DNA of 64,000 nt from Myrica gale. Its lineage: Eukaryota > Streptophyta > Magnoliopsida > Fagales > Myricaceae. This document shows, in pieces, positions 46,446-58,613 of the stretch (position 1 is its first letter; each line of letters begins with the position of its first letter). The notes under the pieces were generated by a model, which saw only the letters and a program-made list of their open reading frames with translations, was not told where the DNA came from and ran no database searches. Both the position numbers and the translations under genes were made by a program. Where the stretch lies: the NCBI GenBank assembly GCA_963930655.1, contig OZ005605.1, positions 22,327,501 through 22,391,500 on the forward strand, written 5' to 3'.

Positions 46446-47806
46446 TGTAACGCTCTGGCCCATGCTCAAATTATAAATATTTCAATTGAGTTTCATAAAA
46501 TATCAAAAATCTTATTTTAGTCAAAATTTGTTCAGTTTCCTAAATAATACATCAAAACCATATAAAATACGGTGCACGTTCAAAGTTTCATTGAAGAACT
46601 ACTTACATCGAACACTTAACCAATCCTTAGAACTTCTTCAATAATTGCCGAACAATCTCTCAGTAGCACCACCTCAATCCAAATTTTGGTCTCTAATAAA
46701 CATTCTCTGCAACTATTTATTAAGCTCAGTCTTTGCAACTTTAAAATTCAAGTATACCTCTATCCATCACTTTTAAATTTAAAGATCTTTATCCATATCT
46801 CTTAAATTCAAAAATAAGAATAATCTTTATCCCTATCTTAACCTTTAAATTCAAACTCAATATCAAATTTTTATTCAAACCTTTAAATTCAAATATAGAT
46901 CACATCTTCATATCAACACCTTTAAATTAAAAAAAAACGATTCAACCTTTATCCAAAAATCAAACATAGGATTAAAGCCTATCTCTTCGTTTAAAATTCG
47001 AATTACTCACGCTTTTTTCAGGACTGGGTATTACAATCTCTCCTCCTTAAAAGAAATTTTGTCCCCGAAATTCGCGACACCTTCCACAAAGAATAAATCC
47101 ATTAACAAACCAAATCACAAATCATTAACGCTTCTGCTGTGCGCACTGATCATACAAAATCACTTCATAATTTTTTTTAACACAATTCAAGCCTAAAACC
47201 CAAACTCATACAATTTTCAAGCCTAAACTAAGATCAACATCAATATCCTCAAAACAAACTCATAACTTTAGCTCTTATCCGTAATAGAATGATCAAGATT
47301 TAAATCTATTCCAAATTTAAACCTATAATCCGACTTCAATCGAAATCGTTCTGAAAATCAATAGAGTTACCACACATCACAACCTATGCTCGGACTTCAA
47401 TCAAAATCTTCCTAAGAGTCTACATAATCACAAACCTATGCTCTGATACCATCTGTAACGCCCCGGGCCCATGCTCAAGTAATAAATATTTCAATTGAGT
47501 TTCAGAAAATCTCGAGAATCTCATTTTACCCAAAATTTGTTTAGTTCCCCAAATAATACATCAAAACCATATAAAATACGGTGCACGTTCAAAATTCCAT
47601 TGAAGAACAACTTACCTCGAACACTTAACCAATCCTTAAAACTTCTTCAATAATTGCCGAACAATCTCTCAAAAACTAGTAAAACCACCTCAATCCAAAT
47701 TTTTTGGTCTCTAATAAACATTTTATGTAACTATTTATTAAGCTCAATCTCTGCAACTTTAAAATTCGAATTACTCATTTATGCTTTTTTCATGACTGAA
47801 TATTAC
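46446..47806 (-). mobile_element. non-autonomous LTR retrotransposon (fossil)
   Basis: Direct repeats of about 590 bp (46446-47035) and 353 bp (47454-47806), both starting TGTAACGC and ending TATTACA, enclose about 420 bp without coding capacity. A perfect 5-bp target duplication GAAGG flanks it (46441-46445, 47807-47811). The primer-binding motif TGGTATCAGAG lies beside the right repeat on the minus strand. The two LTRs differ in length, so the element is broken and moderately old. A related single LTR lies at 51498-52421. Confidence 0.85.
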
Positions 47807-47811
47807 AGAAG

Positions 47812-48425
47812 GTAACGTACGACATAGCTGTCTAAGAGCTTCCAACCAAGCATCTCCTTTTAGACAGACTTTTTTTTTCCCTTGTACTTTTAGACAAGAT
47901 TTTAGTTCTTCGAAAAAGGTTTTGTTTGACCAGGATAATGTGTAATAATAAACGATCGATGACCTGTTATGAGCATTGAGCAGTCGTAGATTTTTTGTGA
48001 AATTAACTGTAGGTAATTAATCCCCCTTGACATTGTTTTGTAATGACTTTATTTTGATGCAATGTTAAGGGTTCGTACGTATTTGTTCAAAAAAAGAAAA
48101 TGTAGGTAATTAATGAAGTGGAAAGGATATTAACTTACGACAAAGACAAACTAGGGGAAAGCATAATAGGCCCGAAAGAGAAGTGTAAATAACAACCAAT
48201 CGATACTATCTTTATTGTTCTATATAATAAACACCACGTAATACAAACGGAAGGCATAGAACACGCCTATGCAGTAGAACCAATAAGTAAACTGGATTGA
48301 AACCAACAGGAGCTAGCAAACCATGCAGAGAAACTGAGTCTCTGCGGCCCCTTATTCAAACAAACATTAACGGACAAGCCAAACTAGTGGCTCACTTTAT
48401 TTAGCACAGCACATGATAGCTGCTA
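47812..48425. other. 3' flank of the phospholipase gene
   Basis: No gene recognised. Probably contains the 3' untranslated region of the minus-strand gene ending at 48426. Confidence 0.4.
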
Positions 48426-50215
48426 TCAAAGAGAGAGATCATCATCATCATCATCATCTCTCTCGTGATCCATCAGAACCCAGGAGCCATTGTCATTTTG
48501 GACCATAGACTTGTTCTCCGTAATCCACCAGTTATGAGTGATTTTAAGTTCATCTTTTAGATCATCAGTCGTCTTGTTTACCAGTGAGAAATCCCGGTTC
48601 ACTTCCATTTCAAAATCTCCATCCATCCCATGTGATCCGGCAACTCCATGAAGGTAAACTTCCAAATTATGCACATTGAGATCTATTAAAGGATGCTTTA
48701 AGTAGGGTGATTTCTCAGTGTTGATCATCAATTCTTCTCCAACATCAACGTATGGTGCGATCACTGGGATAGATACTGGTAGACGCGGAACGGGATCTTT
48801 GTTGTTACTGATGCGTAAGATATGAAGATTGCGGAGATCAGAGACTATTTTCAGAAAGCCCTCGTTCCCGATACGGGGGCAAGCAAACGCAAAGACTGTG
48901 ACTGGACAGACACTGTTTGGCTGGTTTGTGGGCTTGTTGTATCCGTTGTGTACAATGTCCGCAGCATTCAGAGTCGCCATTGCTGCGCCCATGCTGTGGC
49001 CTGTCACTGTAATGCTAAGGTCTTCATCCTTATACAGATCAACAAGTTCCCTTACCGCAGCTAGAACCTGAGAGCAACGGCGTATGTTTTCACACAGCGT
49101 AAGATGGTAGTCAAGTAGATAGATAATTAAACAAGGAAAAGTAGGCGAACGACATGAATCACATGTACGGTTAGAAGCTTAAATAGAGAACGACTTAGTA
49201 CATATGCCTGGATTAGATGGCACATATTCAAGGTTAATTAATTCCACATATAGTGCATGAAATCTTACCTGGTCTCTACAACTGATGGAATTGTACTTGG
49301 ACCTCTCATGAGCCGTAGTGTACTATTAGAATTTATACAATATGTGAAAGGTGGACCTAACTCAATTCCAAAAGACGCCTTGAGGAGTGAGGGATGTCAC
49401 AACCTTATAAGGAGCACATTGACTAGTTTCTCTAGCAATGTGGGACTTCTAACACGCCCCCTCACGTGTGGCGGGAGGACATCCAAGCCAACACGTGGAA
49501 ACGGGTGACGGTGAGACCACAAACTAGGAACCTTGCTCTGATACCATATTAGAATTTATACAATATGTGAAAGGTGGACCTAACTCAACTCCAAAAGACG
49601 CCTTGAGGAGTGAGGGATGTCACAACCTTATAAGGAGCACATTGACTAGTTTCTCTAGCAATGTGGGACTTCTAACATGTACATATTGTGCCATCCTATA
49701 TGCACCATAGGGTCATACTCAGTTCCAAGTATATTAGAAGCTGGGACCATCATTACCCTGCTATCCCAGTCCACTTCTTTATGCGTCATGGTTCCCCTCC
49801 AAGCAATCAAAATATCCCTCCTCCCTAACACAGTTTTTCCCGCATCCGTGGTCACTGCAACGTATCCAATCCAGCTAGAATCCCCAGCAGAGGCCTTTGG
49901 GAATAAGGATTTTTGCATATGGTTGCTAGGAACCGATGAGTCTGTTGTCGCATAGAAGTATTTTTTAACTTCATAGCTAAACGGGTTGTTCTTTTCTAAG
50001 CCCACTTTGGAGAACATGTGTCTCCTTGCATAGCGGGGAAGTCCATAATTCACGGACTTCACCTCATCGATGAAGGAATCGAGAACAGCTTGAACCCTTT
50101 CACCGTAGTGAATCAGATAGCGGCGGAGATCGAGGTCCAGATCAGGTTCTAGTAAACCCACCCAGCTCTCCACCCCGCTCAGTTTCCTCCAATTGGTAGC
50201 TATGTTACCAGCCAT
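48426..50215 (-). pseudogene. class II phospholipase A1 gene interrupted by a TRIM
   Basis: Minus strand, two coding exons: 49269-50215 (containing the TRIM at 49324-49677) and 48426-49067, with a GT/AG intron of 201 bp. It starts MAGNIATNWRKLSGVESWVG and has the LRRYLIHYGE motif of plant PLA1-II acylhydrolases. The nucleophile is in TVTGHSMGAAMATLNA, the likely Asp in NNKDPVPR and the His in VHNLEVYLHGVAGSHG. The tail is unusual, a run of seven Asp from a GAT microsatellite. No plastid transit peptide is seen, so a cytosolic enzyme is expected. Apart from the TRIM and one copy of its target duplication the exon is 196 codons, close to the 194 of the paralogue at 58614-59962. The inserted DNA stops the reading frame within the exon, so this copy is probably inactive unless the insertion is spliced out or polymorphic. 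Confidence 0.88.
49324..49677 (-). mobile_element. TRIM retrotransposon inside a phospholipase exon (fossil, young)
   Basis: 354 bp in total. Two 131-bp LTRs (49324-49454 and 49547-49677) are nearly identical. Between them lie a polypurine tract (GTGAGGGGGCG on the minus strand) and the primer-binding motif TGGTATCAGAGC directly beside the right LTR. A perfect 5-bp target duplication TGTAC lies at 49319-49323 and 49678-49682. There is no coding capacity, as normal for terminal-repeat retrotransposons in miniature. It looks structurally whole, and the near identity of the LTRs points to a recent insertion. Confidence 0.93.
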
Positions 50216-50293
50216 ATCACTTTCTTTCTTTTCTCAAATATACACTTGTGAGAATTGGTTGTTTGTGGATGAATCACTCCCCATGCACTCTTG

Positions 50294-50301
50294 TATTTAT
50301 A
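50294..50301 (-). promoter_or_regulatory. TATA-like box of the TRIM-bearing phospholipase gene
   Basis: TATAAATA on the minus strand, about 80 bp before the start codon at 50215. Confidence 0.55.
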
Positions 50302-50619
50302 GGCGAAAGATGCCATAATTTAATTTTTTTTTATTGTTAAGAGACCATGTTTCCAACGTTCTTTTTTTTTTTTTAATTAAGTGATGAGTACACTTACATG
50401 GCGGCCGCTGCATTAAACTTAACTCATTAGTAACGTACCATATATACAGGGTTTTTGTATGCAGGGGCTCTTGTCTTACATTATCATGCGTCATGACCCC
50501 TACAGATAATGGTAAGTACGTACTAGCTGGCTCTAATATTATCTACAGGATATTATATATTTCGTTCTTGGCTTTGCCACAAGAAAACTCAGCACGAGGG
50601 AGACAGAAATTAAAGGAGA

Positions 50620-51497
50620 ATGGCCGTAGTAGGTAAGGGATATTTTTTCAACTAGCCAGCACACGTTTAGATTGCATGCAACCTCACAACCATTAATGTT
50701 GTTAAAAAGGAAATTTTTAATTGGGGTAAATATATTTTTCATCTTCAAATTATTATATATTTTTTCATTTTATACCATAAACTACCATTTTTGTTACATT
50801 TCACCATTTAATTACTGTTCTTAAACACTCTGCATTTTATGTCAAATTTTTATATACTTTGCACTCTTCAACTACTAATATTAGATACTTTACACCCTCT
50901 ATTCGACAATATATAATACTTCTAAAAATTTAATAAATTAATAACAATACATTTAATATTTACGAAGTGAGTATAAATTATAAAAGTTATAGTAATTTGT
51001 GAAAAAAAAAATAGATTTACCCGTTCCCAATATATGTTTGAGAAATACCTACCTTTTGAACCACACGATCCTTAAGTATCGAAGGGACCGGAATATTAGA
51101 GTTGAAGGCAAACCGCCTGCCAACTTCTGTTTGATATATAAATGATTTCTGCATTTTTATTTTTATTACATTTTTTTTGTCGTTTCGAGACACATTTCCA
51201 ACGTTTTTCTGCAACAAAAGAGGGTCATGAGTTCTCCTATTTGGCCAATGTACGTATTAATGAATCGACCAGCCTGTCAATAACCTACAGTACAACTTTT
51301 CAGAAGGTACATTAATGGAATCACGTGAAGTTTATTTGCAACTGATGGTCGCATTTAAGACATGAAACATGTTAGTTATATTTGCATTGATGGTCCCAAA
51401 GAAAATTAAATTCAATGCCAAACAATATTAATCCAGAAGGTACAAATGGTAACATGTTTAGCTTATTTGCATATGATCGATGGTCCCAGAGACAAGA
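50620..51497. repeat. upstream flank of the phospholipase gene, duplicated at 53490-53990
   Basis: Blocks such as GCATGCAACCTCACA, CTTTTGAACCACACGATCCT, ACATTTCCAACGTTTTTCTG and ATTAATGAATCGACC recur in order at 53490-53990, and the distal GAAGGTACA.ATGG motif also recurs near 54730. About 50700-51010 is an AT-rich stretch absent from the second copy. Confidence 0.85.
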
Positions 51498-52421
51498 TGT
51501 AACATCTCGGGCCCAAACTCTATACGAATAGATTTTCGTATAAAATATGGTTTTTTTACCATGGATAATCATTTATCTAGGCCTCAATATTTCAAAACTA
51601 ATTTTGTACCACCTCAACAAAATATTTATAAACCGTAGAAAGATCCAAAAATATCAATCCGAGCACTAAAATTTACATTAGAATATCCGATATTTTCAAT
51701 ATCGATGAAGATCTCCCAAAATAATACAATATCGAATTCTCCAATATTAATCTTCAAAAGTACTCTTGCAAAATACGCCTTCGAAACACAAATCTATCTG
51801 AAGCTCCTCGAATTTCTCTAATTCTGCCAACTCTAAAAAATATGAGAATAAGGGTGAGCTACGACTAGCTCAGTAAGTAGTAAGTCAATGAGGGTTGGGG
51901 GAAAAGAAAATTTTATCACAATAATTGAAATTCAAAATACCCCAAATAAAACATCAAAACCATATAAAATACGTTGCACGCTCAAAATTCCATTGAAGAA
52001 CCACTTACCTCGAATACTTAATCAATCCTTAAAGCTTCTCCAATAATTGCCGAACAATCTCTCAGAAACTAGTAGCACCACCTCAATCTAAATTTTGGTT
52101 TCTAATAAACATTCTCTGCAACTATTTATTAAGCTAAATCTCTGCAACTTTAAAATTCAAACATAATATCTTTATCCATACCTTTCAAATTTAAATATAA
52201 GAATAATTTTTATCCATATCTTAACCTTTAAATTCAAACTCAAGATCAAATCCTTATTCAAACCTTTAAATTCAAATATAGATCACATCTTCATATCAGT
52301 ATATTTAAATTCAAAAATACAATTCAACCTCTATCCAAAAATCAAACACAAGATTAAACATTATCTCTTCATTTAAAATTCAAATTATTCACTTACACCT
52401 TTTTCGGGATGGGGCATTACA
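51498..52421. mobile_element. single LTR relic related to 46446-47806 (fossil)
   Basis: Starts TGTAACATCTCGGGCCC, ends GGGGCATTACA, and from about 51940 follows the LTR of the element at 46446 closely (CATCAAAACCATATAAAATACG, AATTGCCGAACAATCTCTCA). About 20 bp of internal-like sequence (ATCTCCCCTCCTTAAAAG) follows before the duplicated flank begins. Broken. Confidence 0.7.
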
Positions 52422-52458
52422 ATCTCCCCTCCTTAAAAGAAATTTTGGAACTTGACCC

Positions 52459-53990
52459 GACTTGGCCGAGTTAACCCAATGTCCGTTAATTAATTGCGTC
52501 ATACATATATGCATGCCACAAACGCCGGGTAAGATATATACATGAAGGAGAAATTAACACAGTGAGCCGGTCGTGATCAATAGAAGTGTATGGCTGATGG
52601 CAAGTGATGATGATTTCATTAATGAGCCCATTTAAAAGGGATCAGAAATATTGAGACTATGTGCTCCAATGCTCCATTATGGCATTATCCACGTAAGCTC
52701 CCAGTCATCCTCCAAATCAGCAGACCCAACTCATAGTTAGAAAAAATATTTTATTAGCATTTCTCTCTCTTCTAATCTTTGCACACAGTACATCAGTCAA
52801 GTAGTTATTTTTGGCACATGCAAGCATGTATAGCTGGGGACGGTCACCTTTGTATAGATTTGATTTTGATGCAATACGATCTTCCACAGCTACGTTGAGA
52901 AAACTAACACCCTCCGTCTTTGGAATCAAACATCACAGCAGTCCGCCCATGACTACAAATGATTGGACGAAAGGAAATTTTAAAAGTTGAAGGTGAGTCG
53001 ACGGAGAATGACGTCCGGTACCAAACATGAGTTATGGTTTGATATTTGAGTCCAGAAGCAAAGTGCACCCATGGGCCGGGGACTCTCTCACTACAACAAT
53101 TTCGATTTTTAGCCGAGAAATTATAATTTCATCATTAAAAATTCATTTTTAGTCACGAAAATACTTCTTTAACGAACAAATATCAAATTTGTCACAAAAA
53201 TCTCGTTCGAACATAAAACTTCACATGTGGCGGAAGAAAGGATAGTGTGGTAACATTAAAAACTTGATACGGTAATAATCAAACACCAAAAGCCAAGCTA
53301 AAATCTATAACTACCTAACCAACTCGACAATATAAGAACTATATATACCAAAATAAAAAACCATTAAAATCAAAGGAAAACACAAATTAGAACAGCACTA
53401 AAAAAATTCTCAAAAAAGGTTTCTCAGTTTGAAGTAAATCACGTAATTTTATTCGGACATCGGCCATGTGAGTCCAAGTTATCGACGTTCCCTAAGGCAC
53501 AGATTGTATGCATGCAACCTCACACCATTAATGTTGTAAAAAATGAAATTTCCGATTTCTATTTGACAAATACCTTTTGAACCACACGATCCTTATAAGC
53601 ATCAAAGGGGAACAATATCACTGTTGACGACATACCAACGGAAAATTAAGGCCAGCCAACTTCGATCTGTTTGACAAATGATTTCTGCATTTTTATTTTT
53701 ATTTCATTTTTTGTCGTTTCGAAAACACATTTCCAACGTTTTTCTGCAACAAAAGATGGTGAGTTCTCCTATTTGGCCCATGTACATATGTATTAATGAA
53801 TCGACCTTGGTCCTTGTCAATAACCTACAATAACAATATTTCAGAAGGTACACTAATGGGAACATGTTTATAATTATGGTCCCAGAGACAAGAAACATGT
53901 TATATTTGCATTGATGGTCCCCCCCAAAAAAAAAGAAATTCAATACCAAACAATATTCTAGAAGCTACAATGGAAACTGATGAAGGAGAA
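52459..53990. repeat. second, gene-less copy of the phospholipase locus flanks
   Basis: 52459-53085 matches 45010-46390 and 53490-53990 matches 50620-51497, in the same order and orientation. The roughly 400 bp between them begins CACTACAACAATTTCGATTT (a possible CACTA-like tip) and shows no phospholipase sequence. This looks like a tandem copy of the locus that has lost its gene. Confidence 0.75.
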
Positions 53991-55416
53991 ATTTTTCCTT
54001 TCTACAAAAACTCATAATCAGAGGTCCAAAAATAGTTAGGCAAGAATCAACTCATTCAATATGGCATGTCCCCTTCAATGATTGGAGGTCCATAAAAGAG
54101 TTGTTTATCGGGTAAAGAAGCCCATGTAAAAAAAATTGTGATTGCTCCTTGTCCACCCACAGACTGACGATCCTAAAAGTGGAAGTGAAGAGTGAAAAAT
54201 CAGTAGACTCAAGCCAGCCCGAAGGAGACCAAGTCTAACAGTGCCGACCTTCGACGAAAAGATGGATGAGACAGAAAAAGTCTAAGGATATTAAGGCATG
54301 AATGGTAAAAGGGGGCTAGATGGTTCAACAAGTCTCTGGCCTAGAAGGGGGAGAAACAAGGATATAGGGGAAATGAGAGCAAAAGGAAAAAGTACGCACA
54401 CACTCTCTCAATTATAATCAAGCCAGTAAACAAAAGATATAGAAAATAACAACTAACAAAAGCATCAAAGAAATCTCCCTAAGGGAAGTACCCCTAGTCC
54501 AAATTTGTTTTCTTTGCTTGTAAGAGGAAGGAAGGAGAATCTAAGTCTTTCAACCTATCCCAAGTGCTGGACCTCAGGCCCAGCTCCAGCTCTTTTCCCC
54601 GTGGACTCTGTGATAGGCCAGTTAAAAATGACTTTATCAAAAATATGTTCACTTTCTTTGCATTTATGGTCTCAAAAAAATTAATCGTCCCAAAGAAAAT
54701 GAAATTCAATACCAAACAATATTAATCCAGAAGGTACAAATGGAAACATGTTAAGTTTATTTGCATCTGATGGTCCAAAAGACAAGAAACGTGTAATATT
54801 TGCATTGATGGACCTATAAAATGAATGGTCCCTGAAATCCTACTATTCATTCCTCGAGGTTCATTGGTTTATCAACATTCATAAAATGATTAAATTTGTT
54901 GAAGAAATAATCAAAGAAGCAGCTGTTGAAGTTTAGGAGAATGCTAGGTTCTGTAAAAATGATCAAGATCTTAGCTAACTGAGGATAACATGTCTTGATC
55001 TATGTAAATTCAAAATTTATATTCAATTTCTTGAGAGAGCTAATACTTGCTACAGTTGGAGCTATAAGCTATATAAAATACTTGCACATCTTACCTTAAC
55101 GAGACAAAAGATATTACCTTTTAAGTCGTATCACTCCTAGAATTCTTCACTTCTATAAGGTCTATTGTTTTGATGATTCTTACTCAATTCATCCGGCTTT
55201 ACTTTTAAGGGAGAGTTTTGTCGTTTACTGAGATTTCTTCCCAACATTAATTCTTAGGAGTAATAATCTTCATTTCAACTTGCGTTTCAACCAATCGTCA
55301 TTCAAAACTAGGGGAGCAAATTAGACGATGCTTCAAAGTTCGTCGAAAATTGCGAAAGTACTCGGAGGAGGTGGAAAGTGGACTCCTGGAATTGAACCCA
55401 CACTACCTGTCGAGGA
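53991..55416. other. intergenic, further worn copies of the locus repeat
   Basis: Around 54640-54830 the AATTAATCCAGAAGGTACAA and TTTGCATTGATGG motifs appear again, as at 51390-51490. No gene recognised. Confidence 0.45.
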
Positions 55417-55424
55417 TTTCTTTT

Positions 55425-56912
55425 TAGGGGTGTTCACTGGTACCGGCGGTGGGCCGGTTAACCGGCACCGCCACCGGTACCGTCACCTACCACCGCCCAC
55501 CGCTTCTTAGCGGGGGCGGTGGCGGTTACCTTTTCCAGGGAATAGCGGTGATACAAGCACCGCCACCGCTTGACGGTAAACCGACAAAACCGTTTTCCCC
55601 TTTACGGCGTCGTTTTGAACCTATCTCATTTAAACCCTATCTCCTCTCCTTCGTTTGCAGTTCACTTCGACAGTCGACACTTCGCGATTTTCGTTTTGCC
55701 TGCCCTAGAGTCCGAGACCACAGCGGCACTGCATATCCCTCCCGGCCTCCCGAGTGCACCTCGCCGTCTGCCACCGCCCTCCTCGCCGTCAGCCGTATAC
55801 CTCTCGGTGTCTCACGATAACTATTTCTCTCTCTCTTTATTATGGACAGGCTTGGAGCAGCGACCATTTTTATGCTTTCGGTTATCTGCTATTTTCCCTA
55901 TATGTACCGTAATCTGCCTAGAGCTTTAATACATTACAAATTTGACACAAGTTTAATAGATCCAAGTGGAAAAAATTAAGGATCTGCAGACCATCTCACA
56001 TACAAATTAAAGGCTTGATTGTAAATTGCAAATGCTGGGCACCACTAGAAAGTATTTTTTTCCCTTTTCAAGGGTCTTTATACTTCGAATACAACACAGT
56101 ATTAGACAATTAGTCCCTTGTTAACCTCTGAAGCTGGTAGTTTGATTGGAAAACAGGGAGGAACAGTTAAATCCATTCAAGAAGCATCAAATTGTATTGT
56201 TAGAGTTCTCAGGCCATCTGTCTATGTTAGAGTTCTCAGGCCATCTGTATTGTTAGAGTTCTCAGGCCATCTGTAGGGGAAAATGAGGTCTTAACGACTG
56301 TCTATGTAGAAGAAAATAAGCTACACTCTGGTTGGTTAAAAACTTCTGGAGATAACGGGGAAATTGTAATTTATATTTATTTATTTTTGTTGCTGAAATA
56401 AGTTTAATGGCAAGTACTAAAAATAGGGTCGTGGAATTTTGTGGTTTTATGATTCTTGGGTTTTAGAGAACAAGAAATAAGGCACGGGAAAAAGGGTTCT
56501 TGAAAATGGAGATATTAAGTTCACAAACGTAACGAAATGGAGCTAAATAATTGAAATTGGGAGAGTGGATATATTATGCAAAACATGGGTCCAAAATGCC
56601 CAAAAAAATGGGTACAAAATGGGATTCGGGAACTCTGCAAAACATCCCAAAATGGGAACAAATGGGTCTAAAATGCCCAAAAAAAAGGGTCCAAAACAGC
56701 CTCCAAAACGCCACAAAAAATGGTCAAATGGCCCAACAAATGGGCCCAAATGGCCCAAACGGGCCTAAAAGGCCCAATAATCAGGGCCCAGCGGTGGTAG
56801 CGGTTCACCGCCACCGCCACCGGTGTTTACCTCCACCGCTGGGCCGGTTATATGTTACCACCGGTGCCGGTGCCGGTGGTAACATATACATCACCGCCCA
56901 TGCACATCCCTA
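55425..56912. mobile_element. 1.5-kb hAT element with TAGGG(G/A)TGT tips
   Basis: Left tip TAGGGGTGTTCAC, right tip GTGCACATCCCTA is imperfect (GCACATCCCTA). Perfect 8-bp target duplication TTTCTTTT (55417-55424, 56913-56920). Both ends carry GCCACCGGTACCG / CGGTGCCGGTGG subterminal repeats. The interior holds a CT-rich leader-like part (55600-55830), a triple 26-bp repeat, and a stretch rich in AAATGGGCCC-type words. No transposase frame recognised: non-autonomous. Confidence 0.9.
56199..56276. repeat. three tandem 26-bp units
   Basis: TGTTAGAGTTCTCAGGCCAT followed by a short spacer, starting at 56199, 56225 and 56251, nearly identical. Lies inside the hAT element. Confidence 0.9.
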
Positions 56913-56920
56913 TTTCTTTT

Positions 56921-57557
56921 CTCGGCTATCTCATCGACCCGCCCGAGACTTTAATGAGCCCAGAAATGGCCCGTCCTTAGCCACCAAAGCCTGCTTCATC
57001 GAAACCGTCCAATCCAATGTCGGCCCAGAGTCAAATATTAGAATTTCCTAACAAAGGGAGGAAATCAAGCTAATTGCGTTGGCTTGCCTTCAACAGTTAT
57101 CCTATGGTTTTCTTTCCCTGGTATTTCCTTCTCTCAATTAGTCTTGGCCGTTTCCCATTGGCATTCAACCGTTTACTTTACAGGCCATCGCCAACACCAA
57201 TCCTTTTTCTTCTTTCCTTCTCTCTCTTTTTTACCGTACACCTTCGGTATTCAAAGAAGGCGAATGCCACCTATATCCAATTTCCCAGTTCATTAGATTT
57301 GTACATGGCAGCAACCGGTTTCGTAATCTTGAATTTGGAGGCGCAATGTTTGTCATCGTGGTCTCATCAATGCTTTTCCGGAATTACAAAGGTCATGCAC
57401 TTCGTGTGAGGCCTTTGTCCCTCTGTCGTCATCCTCTTGTCGTTTGTCGCACATTCTTTGTTGCTGCGTAACCAACCAATCATTTTGTGTGAGTTCCTCT
57501 TTTGATACCGTGCACTCTTCTACTGTTGAAGTACCTTTTGGAAGGGGCTGTGCTGGG
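56921..57557. other. intergenic, no gene recognised
   Basis: CT-rich stretches near 57110-57240. The overlapping open frames show no known family. Confidence 0.35.
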
Positions 57558-57611
57558 CGTCCCGCCCCACGTCCCGCCAGCATCCCGCTGGCTGACGTGG
57601 GGGCGGGACGT
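57558..57611. repeat. GC-rich hairpin
   Basis: Arms of about 24 bp (CGTCCCGCCCCACGTCCCGC... and GCTGGCTGACGTGGGGGCGG...) pair with few mismatches around a short loop. It stands out in AT-rich surroundings. Confidence 0.7.
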
Positions 57612-57890
57612 GGGGCATTTCCCTTTTGGAAGCGACACATGCTGCCGCCTTCCTCGTGTTACCAACTTTTTCGGCCCACGGTGTCCAGCATACTCTGAAA
57701 TGTTGACTAGCCTATACTTATGTTTGTAGAGAGATGGGCTCCTTTATTAACCCAAGTCATCCATCGATTTACCTGTTGATGCTAAATTGCTAATACTTGT
57801 TCCGTGGCTATTCTGACATACCCATGACTTCTTGAGCAACAATATGTTCGGACGTGCGCGATGCCCGTTGCGGGAGCTGATTGACTCCGA

Positions 57891-58080
57891 AGGCAATCCG
57901 TTCCGGAAGGACGGTTGGATGTCATCCATCACGTCATCCAATGGTTGGGAGTCCGGGTACTGTGCTGCACGGGCAGGTGTGGGTCTCGGGCAAGACCCAC
58001 CTGCTCTCGAGCTTTCAACCGCAGGATGTCCGGATCGACGACATCCAGTCGTCCATCCGGACATCCGGAACGGATTGCCT
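57891..58080. repeat. 190-bp GC-rich inverted repeat
   Basis: The first 16 bases AGGCAATCCGTTCCGG are exactly complementary to the last 16 (58065-58080). Pairing continues imperfectly inward (GGATGTC / GACATCC). An inner palindrome GTGGGTCTCGGGCAAGACCCAC-like stem lies near 57978. Possibly a MITE-like foldback; no target duplication seen. Confidence 0.7.
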
Positions 58081-58613
58081 TCCCTGCCTGTTGCTAGTAT
58101 TGTTGTAGGAAGAATAATAAAGAAAATTCTCAAGAGAGGTGAAATCGGTTATTTTCCGGCTTTTCATACGTCGCACTGATGTCGTGACACAAAGTTTACG
58201 GCCGATAGTTTTCAGTGAAAAGAGAATAGGAGAGTGGAGACGAGCTAACTTACTACTGTCATCGGCGTATGGGGAGATATTCAGAGAGAGAGAGAGAGAG
58301 CTTGATAAACAGAACATTTTTGCATTCATCATTTATGTGTCCCACCCAGAGAGAGGGTTCTTTATTTAGTCGTACGTACGTGCAGGTAGCTAGACACAAA
58401 GGTTCTTAATTATTACACACAAATAACCCCTAGTTTCCAATTTTCAACACCTAGCTAGCAAGGATTTCTCAATCCTACACTGCTTTAATTCATTACCTAG
58501 ATCTTGTAACAAAGATATTGCTGCCTAAAGCAATTACTTGTTCCATATAACACAACAATATTATTTCTATCCATGGCGACAAAACTATAACGGATTGTAA
58601 CACCTTAAAGCAT

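Noticed and set aside
53089-53490. A second complete CACTA element
   Set aside because: Only a CACTACAA-like start is visible; no matching inverted tip or subterminal repeats were found.
55328-56020. Frames of 60-123 codons around 55328-55929 as a possible gene
   Set aside because: They lie largely within the hAT element ends and its CT-rich interior, change frame, and show no family motif.
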